Below are positions 30,901 through 38,539 of a DNA stretch of 64,000 nt, in pieces; the stretch's first letter is position 1, and each line of letters opens with the position of its first letter. The stretch is taken from assembly GCA_963817735.1 (NCBI GenBank), contig CAWFPP010000001.1, positions 124,001 to 188,000 of the forward strand, given 5' to 3'. The notes under the pieces were generated by a model. The model worked only from the letters and a program-made list of their open reading frames with translations, was not told the DNA's origin and did not search any database. This DNA is from Bog-473 sp963817735 (GTDB lineage: Bacteria; Actinomycetota; Acidimicrobiia; Acidimicrobiales; RAAP-2). A program made the translations under genes and the position numbers.

Positions 30901-33847
30901 ACAACCCGATCGGCCGGTTACACCCCGACACCGCCCGGTGACTACTGGTGGTATGCCTCCTACGGCGGCGACACCAACAACAACACCGCCACCGCGACCT
31001 GTGGCTCGGGCATGTCCGAGACGGTCGTGGCCAAGGCCTCACCGACGCTCACGGCGACCGGTCCGGCCACGGGCACCGCCGGCACCGCCATCGCCACCGG
31101 ATCGCAACATCACCTCGGTGCTCACCCCCTCCTCGGGTGCCAACGCCTCCGGCACGATCACCTTCACGGTCTTCGGGCCCCAGACCACGCGCCCCCACCA
31201 CCTGCACAAGCGGGCGGCACCACGGTGGGCAAGGGCGACACGGTCGTCGGGCAACGCTGCCTACCACCCGCCGGCCGGCTACACGCCCGACCGCGGCCGG
31301 TGACTACTGGTGGTACGCCTCCTACGACGGGGACACCAACAACAACACCGCGACCTAGCACCTGCGGCTCCGACATGACCGAGACCGTCGTTCCCCAAGG
31401 CCTCCCCGACCCTGACGGCGACCGGCCCGGCCACCGGCACGGCCGGCACCGCCATCGCGACGACCGCGATCGACTCGGTGCCCTCGCGGGCACCCCGGCC
31501 CGGGCACGACCGGCACGATCACCTTCACCGTCTTCGGGCCCCAGACCTGGCTCCGACAACGTGCACAAGCGGGGGCACCACGGTAGGCTCCGGGGCCACA
31601 GTCTCGGGCAACACCACCTACCACCCCGAGCGCCTGTGCTTCACTCCGAAGCGCGCCGGCGACTACTGGTGGTACGCCTCGTACGGCGGCGACACCAACA
31701 ACAGCTCGCCGCCCTCGACCTGCGGCTCGGGCATGTCCAAGACGATCGTCCCCAAGCTCAACCACCACGCTCACGGCGACCGCCCCGGCCACCGGCGCAC
31801 CGCCGGGCCCCGTTATCGGCCGGCGTCAATCGTGCGCAACATTGGGATACTGAGTCTGGCGGTTCGAATGCCCCGGCGTGACCGGCACCATCACCTTCAC
31901 GGTCTTCGGCCCCCAGACCAGCGCACCGACGACGTGCACGAGCGGGGGATCGCCGGCGGGCTCGGCCACAGTCGAGTGGCAACGGCACCTACAGCCTCGG
32001 TGCGGCCAGCTACACGCTCTTGACCAGGTGCGGCGATTACTGGTGGTACGTCTCCTACGCCGAGGTGCCGGACACCAACAACACCATTGCGCCTCCACTT
32101 GCGGCTCGGCGATGTCCGAGACGACGGTGGCCAAGTTCTCCCCGACGGTCACGGCCGGCGGTCCCGGGGACCGGCACCGCCGGGACGGCCATCGTGGCGA
32201 GCTCCATCAACTCGGTTCTTGCCGGGGGGCACCACCGCCCCGGCGGTGAGCGGCACCATCACCATCAAGGTCTTCGGGCCCCAGGCCAGGGGCCCCGACC
32301 ACCTGCACCAGGCGGGGGCACCACGGTGGGGCATCGGCTAAACGGTCGCGGGCAACGCCACCTACAACCCGTCGGCCGGCTACACGCCGACAGCGATCGG
32401 TGACTACTGGTGGGTCGCCTCCTACGGCGGCGACGACGACAACAACACGGCGACATCGACCTGTGGCTCGGGGATGACCGATATCGACGGTGGGCCAGGC
32501 CGCCCCGACGCTGACGGCGACCGGCCCGGGGACCGGCACCGCCGGGGCGGCCATCGCGGCGAGCTCCATCAACTCGGTTCTTGCCGGGGGCACCACCGCC
32601 CCGGCGGTGAGCGGCACCATCACCATCAAGGTCTTCGGGCCCCAGGCCAGGCGCCCCGACCACCTGCACCAGCGGGGGCACGACGGTCGGCACCGGGACC
32701 ATGGTCTCCGGGCAACGCCACCTACAACCCGTCGGCCGCCTACACGCCGGGCGCCATCGGTGACTACTGGTGGTACGCCTCCTACGGCGGCGACGCCAAC
32801 AACACCACGGCGACCTCGACCTGCGGCTCGACGATGTCCGAGACGACGGTGGGCCAGGCCGTCGCCGACGATCGCCACCACGCTGTCGGCGGCCACGATC
32901 ACGGCTGGCCAGACAGCGCACGATACCGCGACGCTGACCGGCGCCGGCACCTCGACGGGCACCGCGACGGTGGCCTACAGCTACTACACCAACAACACCT
33001 GCACCACGGCCAAGGTGGCGGTGAACACTGTGACGGTGCCCGCGAGCGGCATCGTGCCCAACTCGAACGCCGCGACATTCAACAGCGCCGGGACCTACTA
33101 CTGGCAGGCGGTCTACAGCGGCGACGCCAACAACAACGGCGCCTCGAGCCCCTGCACGGCGTCGGGCAATGAACAGCTCACGGTGAACAAGGCCATCGCC
33201 TTCGTTCAGCAGCAAACACTGAATGTCGCGACCTCCGGTGCAGCCGTGAACAGTGTGCCATTGACGTTGCCGAATACCATCACCACCGGTGATGCCCTCG
33301 TTCTCGTGATTGCCGATCAGAGCCAGAACACCTCCACTGTCAGCGGTGTGACCGAGACGGGAGCCACCTGGGCCAAGGCGCAGTCGACCGGTTCCACGGC
33401 CGACGGCGATGCGGAGATCTGGTACGCGTCAATGTGCCGAGCAGTGCCTCAAAGACGATCACCGCAACTCTCTCCGGCACCACCAACGTCCAGATCGCAG
33501 ACGTCAGCGAGTACTCGGGCGTAGCCACCGCCAGCGCCCTAGACCAAAAGACCTCGAACACCGGCAGCGGCACCGGCAGCGCTCCCGTTAGCGCGGGGTC
33601 CGTCACTCCCAGCGAGAGCGGCGAACTGATCGTTTCGGACGCGTATCTGTCCAACGGCACCGGCAGCCAACCTGCGCCGAGCAACGGATTTACGGCGCTG
33701 ACCCAATCTGCAGGAACATCGGGCAACTACAAGGGTTACGGGGCCTACCTCGTTGATGGGGCCTCCTCAAGCATTTCGACGACGTGGACCGGTCCAGGCA
33801 CGGGCGTGTACGTGTGGTCGGCGGCCGTTGCGAGTTTTGAGCCGTGA
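21961..33847 (+). CDS. Giant prepilin-Ig-repeat fusion protein (multiply frameshifted)
   Basis: Best read as one gene of about 11.9 kb, about 3,960 codons after indel correction. ATG 21961 opens a 24-residue leader ending SEAG, then DTLVEILIALTVLG (Glu at +5), a class III prepilin signal; the frame then slips near 22085 and the helix goes on as LLAFATSISGSSAHRN. After a PilV-like body (to about 22540) come three filamin/invasin-like units (about 22540-23505, marked by LAFTTSPGS, VTIQDLGGN and NKPGNGYTL-type ends). Two further Ig-like units follow (23506-24140, e.g. VAGTAGSVTVTADDAYGN), then eight type A repeats, seventeen type B repeats, one more type A, and a C-terminal beta domain (33192-33847). 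Each A and B repeat has two Cys. Dozens of single-base indels break it. If functional, it would be a pilus-anchored surface fibre or adhesin. Confidence 0.6.
24144..26799 (+). repeat. Tandem array of eight type A Ig-like repeats, about 333 bp each
   Basis: Anchor AGCTACTACAC (SYYT) falls at 24261, 24591, 24922, 25254, 25587, 25919, 26251 and 26584. Intervals are 330-333 bp, so the native period is 333 bp (111 codons) and the array is 8 bases short in total, matching the frame breaks. Repeat consensus includes SPTIATTLS, TAHDSSTITG, VTYSYYTNNTCTA, GTYYWQAVYSGDANNNG and SPCTAxNNEQLTV. The two Cys per unit probably form a disulphide. Near-identical DNA between units shows recent homogenisation. 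Confidence 0.9.
26800..32871 (+). repeat. Tandem array of seventeen type B Ig-like repeats, about 350-360 bp each
   Basis: Anchor ACTACTGGTGG (YYWWY or DYWWYAS) recurs at 27051, 27403, 27754, 28109, 28459, 28810, 29149, 29512, 29866, 30224, 30583, 30941, 31303, 31662, 32036, 32403 and 32763. Consensus blocks: TLTATGPGTGTAGTAI, SGANATGTITFKVFGPQA, APTTCTSGGTTVGTATV, NATYNPSAGYTP, DYWWYASYGGDANNN and STCGSTMSETVV. Two variants alternate at the second block (SGANATGTITF and TTAPAVSGTITI). Early units mostly lack bases and units from about 29300 mostly carry extra bases relative to consensus. Two Cys per unit. Confidence 0.9.
32872..33191 (+). repeat. Ninth type A Ig-like repeat, after the type B array
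   Basis: One further type A unit (SPTIATTLSAATI, SYYTNNTCTT, GTYYWQAVYSGDANNNG, SPCTASGNEQLTV) with its anchor at 32979. It closes the array and leads into the C-terminal domain. The arrangement A8-B17-A1 suggests that the type B block expanded or was inserted inside an ancestral type A array. Confidence 0.85.
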
Positions 33848-35525
33848 TGAAGTCGAGAACGGCAGGGCACGACGATATGCAGAGGATCGATGCGATGATC
33901 CCGAGACACGTGGCAGGACAGAACCGGCAATCCTTGACGACCGCCGCACGGCGCGACGGCGACGAATCAGGGGCCGTCCTTATCCTGGCCCTGGTCTTTT
34001 TGGTGGCCATCGGCCTCATCGTGGGGGGGTTGGCGTCGTGGACGGCGAATGACCTTCAAGACTCACTCGTTTTCCAGAGCGCTCGGAACGTCCAATACGC
34101 GGCTTTCGAGCACCTCACAGGTGGCGATCCAGAACATCCGGTACACGCCGCTGCTGGGTGATCAGAACGACCCGAGCCAGACGCTGAACGCCAGTCCCCC
34201 GTCGTACTGCTGGGGCCCGGACCCGGCCCCCGGAGACGGCACCGTCTCCGAGCTCACTGTGCCCGACCAGAACAATCCGGCGGGCCTTCAGGTGGCGGTG
34301 TGGTGCAGCACCGCGTTTGACCCCACGAGCCAGTCCACCCGTGTCGTCACGGTGTCGGCCTGCCTGACCAGCGTGGTCCCGACGCCGAGCAGTGGCAGCC
34401 CTCTCAACTCGGTCCAGTCGGCCGCTGTCTCCTGCGTGGCGCACCCGGGGGTCCAGACGATCGTGACCTTCGACGATTACTCCGCTGTCCAATCCGACGC
34501 CTACCCAAGTCAAGTGTTCCCCGCCGCCCCAGGGGAGCTGCGGCACAGGAATGACCATCAATAGTTCGACGATTGGTGTCGCCAACCCGACTGTTACATC
34601 TCTCTCGAGCACCCAGGGCCTCGTCACCGGCGACACCACCCTGACCGTGACCGGATCCGGTTTCGTGGCTGGATCCACGACGGTGAACTTTGTCGCGACC
34701 AATGCAACGACGAACATCGTTCTCGCCGGTATCGACCCCACCGTGGCCGCGGGTTCGACCACTTCACTGTCAGTGACGATCCCGCCGACCACGACCCAAA
34801 CGAGCTTCTACGTCATCGTCAGCACGCCGGACGGATCGAGTCCGGCGGGATCCCAGGCCACGTACACCTACCAGCCGGTGGTCCCGACAATCACCGGTAT
34901 CACGACCAGTTCCGGAGTAGCAACCGGTTCGGCCGCCGGTGGCACGTCGCTGACCATCAGCGGGACCGGGTTCATGACCAACATCGCGGGCGACAGCACG
35001 ACGGTCAACTTCGTGAACACCGCGGACCCCGGGGCCACGTGCCCGAGCTCAAACTGCCTTGAGGCCCCGTATGTGATCGTCAATCAGTACGTCAACGGGG
35101 TCCAGACAGTGACGGCGACCACGCCCCAGATTATTACCGGCACCACGTACTACGTGACCGTGTTTACCCAACCCGGCGGTACCAGCGCCGAGAGCACGGC
35201 GAATGAGTTCACCTTCCAGGCGCTGTATCCCATCCCGGATAGCATCAACCCGGCAACCGGACCGGCGGCTGGGGGGACATCGGTGACCGTCACAGGGCTG
35301 GGTTTCGTCAGCGGTGCGACCACGATCCAACTGGTGCCGACATCGGGGTTCGGCGGCACCCTGAATATAAGCGCCGCGAATATCTCCGTTTCCTCTGGGG
35401 GGACGTCTCTTACCACGACGATGCCGGCTGCCACCGGGACGACGTACTACGTCGAGGTCACCACGACATGGAACGGCACGCAGTATGCCAGCGGTTCTAG
35501 TGGAGCTCCGGTCTACACCTATTAA
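33847..35525 (+). CDS. PilX-like prepilin with IPT/TIG-type C-terminal domains (frameshifted)
   Basis: ATG 33847 overlaps the stop of the giant gene by one base (TGATG). A polar leader of about 41 residues ends in DGDESG, followed by AVLILALVFLVAIGLIVGGL and WTANDLQDS. This is a prepilin-type helix lacking Glu at +5, as in PilX/GspK-like subunits. The frame shifts near 34099, continuing as SQVAIQNIRYTPLLG, and again near 34520, continuing as INSSTIGVANPTVTSL; one-base corrections join all parts. The last 320 residues hold three Ig-like IPT/TIG units (for example TGDTTLTVTGSGFVAGSTTVNF, AGGTSLTISGTGF, AGGTSVTVTGLGFVSG). The gene ends at TAA 35525. Inferred role: minor pilin that starts or caps a pilus and displays a binding domain. 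Confidence 0.65.
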
Positions 35526-35540
35526 CTACCGTAATCCTCC

Positions 35541-35556
35541 GGGGAGATAACTCCCC
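35541..35556 (+). terminator. Short hairpin after the prepilin island
   Basis: GGGGAG at 35541-35546 pairs with CTCCCC at 35551-35556 across an ATAA loop, 16 bp after the stop of the third prepilin gene. The stem is short and there is no T-tract, so it is a weak terminator candidate at the right place. It also lies at the end of the minus-strand remnant that stops at 35556. Confidence 0.3.
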
Positions 35557-35740
35557 TAGAGCTTTCGCTCCCTGAGTTCGGCGTGGCGGGAAGCCAACTC
35601 CCTGGCGTCGTACGCCCACCAGGGAATGGGGATGTCGTATCGGAGAAGTCGGCGTCGATCAGCACCGGGGATGTAGCTCCGTAGCGCCAGGTTGACGAGG
35701 ACGTGGTCCTCAGCCACGGTGACCGTTTCTGGGTTTTCGA
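35556..35740 (-). pseudogene. Remnant 3' end of an unidentified gene
   Basis: On the minus strand an open frame of about 60 codons ends at TAG 35558-35556 and reads like real protein: ETVTVAEDHVLVNLALRS, then YIPGADRRRLLRYDIPIPW and WAYDARELASRHAELRERKL. It is a charged C-terminus with good amino-acid order. Upstream it runs straight into the degenerate xthA copy, so only the tail of a gene is left. I do not recognise the family. It marks a recombination junction at the right end of the prepilin island. Confidence 0.4.
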
Positions 35741-36240
35741 GGCAGTGGCAAGCGCATCTTCTCGGCGGAGAGCGCGGGGACGCGTGTGTTTTCGGTCTAC
35801 GTGTCCGCCAGCCGCTGCCTCGACAACGAGATGTACGTGGTCAAGCTGGCATGGCTGGCGCGTCTCACTTCGACCCTCGACCAGACGTGTCCGCCGGGGT
35901 CCTCCGTCGCGGTGTGTGGCGACTTCAACGTGGCACCCGACGACGGTGACGTGTGGCTTTGTGGGTGCGACGCCAGTGAGCGAGCCGAGCGCAGCTGCGT
36001 TGCGCGCCGTCGAGGGTTTGGGGCTCGACGACGTCTTCCGGCGTTTCAACGACCCGGGCACCTTCACGTAGTGGGACTACCGAGCGGGCGACTTCCACGA
36101 GGGCCGCTGGTCGCGCTTCGACCGCGTCCCAGTGAGTGACGATCTTGTGTCGCGAGCGACCGGAGCCTTCGGGGACCGGGACGCCTGCAAGGGTCAGAAG
36201 CCTCCGACCACGCTCCCGTGGTGGCGGACTTCGCCGGCTC
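35733..36240 (+). pseudogene. Degenerate partial copy of exodeoxyribonuclease III
   Basis: Homologous to residues from about 80 to the C-terminus of the intact XthA at 18847-19617, in the same orientation. Recognisable pieces are TRVFSVYV, LDNEMYVVKLAWLARL, TLDQTCPPGSSVAVCGDFNV, LGLDDVFRRFNDPGTFT and DRDACKGQK. It lacks the N-terminal half with the active-site Asn and Glu. It has a frame change near 35955 and a Trp-to-TAG nonsense codon at 36069 where the intact gene has TGG. The two copies differ at many positions, so this is not a fresh duplication. Clearly non-functional. Confidence 0.85.
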
Positions 36241-36302
36241 CTGTCGTTCAGGTCACGGGTGATGGCTCCATGACCTCATGCCCTCTGGCCACTGAGGCCC
36301 GA

Positions 36303-36351
36303 GGGCGCTTGGCCGTCGCCAAGAGCGGCAGAGCCGCTCGGCCAAACGCCC
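36303..36351. repeat. Structured inverted repeat, copy 1
   Basis: Inner perfect hairpin AGCGGC-AGA-GCCGCT at 36324-36338, flanked by outer arms GGGCGCTTGGCC (36303-36314) and GGCCAAACGCCC (36340-36351), which pair with one mismatch. The same inner hairpin recurs in copy 2 with different outer arms that still pair. This is the pattern of a mobile structured repeat (REP/REPIN-like) or a structured RNA rather than chance. Confidence 0.7.
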
Positions 36352-36367
36352 CCGTGGGGCCTCCCGT

Positions 36368-36430
36368 GGATCGTCAGTTCCTGGCCCTCGCCACGAGCGG
36401 CAGAGCCGCTAGGCCAGGAACTCACGATCC
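36368..36430. repeat. Structured inverted repeat, copy 2
   Basis: Same inner hairpin AGCGGC-AGA-GCCGCT (36396-36410) as copy 1. The outer arms at 36368-36386 and 36412-36430 are 19 bp long with a single mismatch and include GTTCCTGGCC pairing with GGCCAGGAAC. The outer-arm sequence differs from copy 1 but pairing is kept. Located between the degenerate xthA and the next minus-strand gene; it could also terminate transcription from either side. Confidence 0.7.
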
Positions 36431-36459
36431 GCTCAGGAAATCAGTGAACTGTGCTCCCC

Positions 36460-36804
36460 CTACCGGAGATCCAGCAGCAGGTCGCGCAACGGGACGCCGT
36501 TGCAGATGGCCATGATCCGGTCGAAGTCCTCAGAGGTCAGCACCTGTTGCAGCTTCGACCAGCTCGTGGCGCCGTCGCGCATGTAGGCCATGAAGATCTC
36601 CCAGATGGCCAGTCGCTGGCGCATCCGCTCCACCTCGAATTCCACCGAGGCGAAGTCGATTGCGTCGGGCTCGTTGGTTGGCACCTCGAACTGCTCGGGC
36701 GCGACCGGCGGCGTGTGCAGGAGGTCCCGCCGCAGCCGGTCGAGGGCGGCGTCGTCAACGGCACGCGGATCGGAAGGAGGATGGCTGTCCATCTCCATCT
36801 GCAT
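36460..36804 (-). CDS. Conserved hypothetical protein
   Basis: About 114 residues from ATG 36804 (an ATG 4 codons in is also possible); the frame is open further upstream, but the extra sequence is Arg/Gly-rich and unlike a protein. Mostly helical and acidic: FEVERMRQRLAIWEIFMAYMRDGATSW then LQQVLTSEDFDRIMAICNG. No membrane segment or known motif. It is preceded by a stretch of about 190 bp that separates it from the TPP enzyme on the same strand. No function assigned. Confidence 0.55.
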   Translation of the reverse strand: MQMEMDSHPPSDPRAVDDAALDRLRRDLLHTPPVAPEQFEVPTNEPDAIDFASVEFEVERMRQRLAIWEIFMAYMRDGATSWSKLQQVLTSEDFDRIMAICNGVPLRDLLLDLR

Positions 36805-36991
36805 CTGCGCCTCCTGGGTGAAGCCCGTCCCCGGGTGCGCTCCAGCGAGCACGCCCTCTTCGAAAATCCATGCTGACAGGCCGTTTTCAGGCGCTATAGA
36901 GCCGTTGGAACCTATTCGGCGGGCCGGGCACGTTTGTTGTCGGCGCGTTGAACCGTTGTCCAGTCGTTGCTCGCCGCAGGCACGAATGGCC

Positions 36992-38539
36992 TCAGAGCAA
37001 CACCTCAATCAGGGTCGGGCCCGCCTCGTCGAAACCGGCGGTCAGCGCCGCCGTCAGGTCTTCGGCGTTTTCGACCCGGCGGGCCGGCACCCCCATGCCG
37101 CGGGCGAGGTCGCAGAAGTCGAGCTCGGGGTCGGTGAGGTCGAGCAACCGGCGAGCGAGTGGCCCACCGGCGTCGGCGCCCACGCGGTGCAGTTCCATGT
37201 TCAATATGGCGTAACTGCGGTTGGAAAGGAGAAGGGTCGTCACGTTCAACCGTTCACGGGCCTGAGTCCACAGGGCTTGGAGCGTGTACATGGCGCTGCC
37301 GTCCGCCTGCAGGCAGAGAACAGGGCGCTCCGGTGCTGCCACCGCGGCGCCGGTCGCCATCGGAAGACCGATGCCGATGGCACCGCCCGTCAGCGTGAGC
37401 CAGTCGTGCCGCGGCGCGCCAGCGGTCGCAGCCGGAACGAAGAGGCCCGACGTGTTTCCCTCGTCGACGACGATGGCTCCTTCGGGCAGCGTGGCACCGA
37501 CGGCAGCGGCGAGCGTTTCGGTCGTCACGGCACCGGTCGGCCGATCGGGTCGGCTGAAAGGCGCGGGCATGCCGCCGTCGCCCGGTGCGCCCAACGCGTC
37601 GGCCAACGCCTCGAGTGCGCCGGTTGCGTCCTCGCCCGGCCGGGCCAGGGTGTGCACGGTGCAGCCGGGCGGGACCAGGTCGCTCGCCTTGCCGGGGTAC
37701 GCGAAGAAGGACACCGGAGATTTGGCGTCGACCAGGACGAGGTGCCGGATCCCGTCGAGCTGGGTCTGGGCCATTTCTGCCAAGTAAGCCAGGCGGTCGA
37801 CCGGCGGGATGCCCGCCCCGCGCTCGAGGTTGGCGGGAAAGGTCTCGCCCAGGAGCGCCGCCCCCGACGTCGTGGCCACCCGGCTGGCGGCCTGCAGGCC
37901 GCCGGCCCGCAGGGCGCTGCCACCGAGCAGGAGCGCCGCCCTCTCACCGCTACGCAGCGCCTTGGCCACTTCGTCGACCGTGTCACCCGGCACCAGGCTC
38001 GACCGGCCCCGCGGTCGTGGCGGGCAGGGGCCAGTGCCCGACTCCGACCACGATGCGTCCGCCGGCAGGACCAAGGTGGCCACACAGCCGGGGGGACCGA
38101 ACGCGGCGGCGACGGCATCCGCCGCGTCGGCGGCCACGTCGTCGGCGCGCACCGTGCTGCGGTACCACCCCGAGACCGGGCCGGCAATGGAGGCGATCTC
38201 CGACTGCAGGGGAGCGTCGTAGCGCGCGTGATACGTCGCGTGGTCGCCGACGATATTGACGATCGGTGTCCGGGCCCGGCGGGCGTTGTGCAGGTTGGCC
38301 AACCCGTTGCCGAGGCCCGGTCCGAGGTGCAGGAGCGTCGCGGCAGGCCGCCCGGCGACGCGTCCGTACCCGTCGGCTGCGCCGGTCACGACGCCCTCGA
38401 AGAGGCAGAGGACGCCCCGCATGTCCGGCACGTCGTCGAGTGCGGCCACGAAGTGCATCTCCGAAGTGCCGGGGTTGGCGAAGCAGACGTCGACCCCGGC
38501 GTCCACCAGCGTCGAGAGCAGCGCGCGGGCGCCGTTCAT
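36992..38539 (-). CDS. Acetolactate synthase large-subunit-like TPP enzyme
   Basis: Thiamine-diphosphate-dependent enzyme of the acetolactate synthase/benzoylformate decarboxylase family, 515 residues, shorter than classical IlvB (about 560-600). The catalytic glutamate is in LFEGVVTGAADGYGR (about E48), and the C-terminal TPP motif is ADGSAMYTLQALW followed by LLLSNRSYAI. It probably acts on a 2-oxo acid in the cytosol; true acetolactate synthase activity is uncertain because IlvX-like relatives differ in substrate. Its start overlaps the end of the neighbouring FAD oxidase by 4 bp, so the two are co-expressed and may act on related 2-hydroxy/2-oxo acids. Confidence 0.83.
   Translation of the reverse strand: MNGARALLSTLVDAGVDVCFANPGTSEMHFVAALDDVPDMRGVLCLFEGVVTGAADGYGRVAGRPAATLLHLGPGLGNGLANLHNARRARTPIVNIVGDHATYHARYDAPLQSEIASIAGPVSGWYRSTVRADDVAADAADAVAAAFGPPGCVATLVLPADASWSESGTGPCPPRPRGRSSLVPGDTVDEVAKALRSGERAALLLGGSALRAGGLQAASRVATTSGAALLGETFPANLERGAGIPPVDRLAYLAEMAQTQLDGIRHLVLVDAKSPVSFFAYPGKASDLVPPGCTVHTLARPGEDATGALEALADALGAPGDGGMPAPFSRPDRPTGAVTTETLAAAVGATLPEGAIVVDEGNTSGLFVPAATAGAPRHDWLTLTGGAIGIGLPMATGAAVAAPERPVLCLQADGSAMYTLQALWTQARERLNVTTLLLSNRSYAILNMELHRVGADAGGPLARRLLDLTDPELDFCDLARGMGVPARRVENAEDLTAALTAGFDEAGPTLIEVLL

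Noticed and set aside
24144..33191. Repeat array considered as a CRISPR array or as tandem transposon copies
   Set aside because: Units are about 333-360 bp, coding, without unique spacers and without terminal inverted repeats or transposase motifs.
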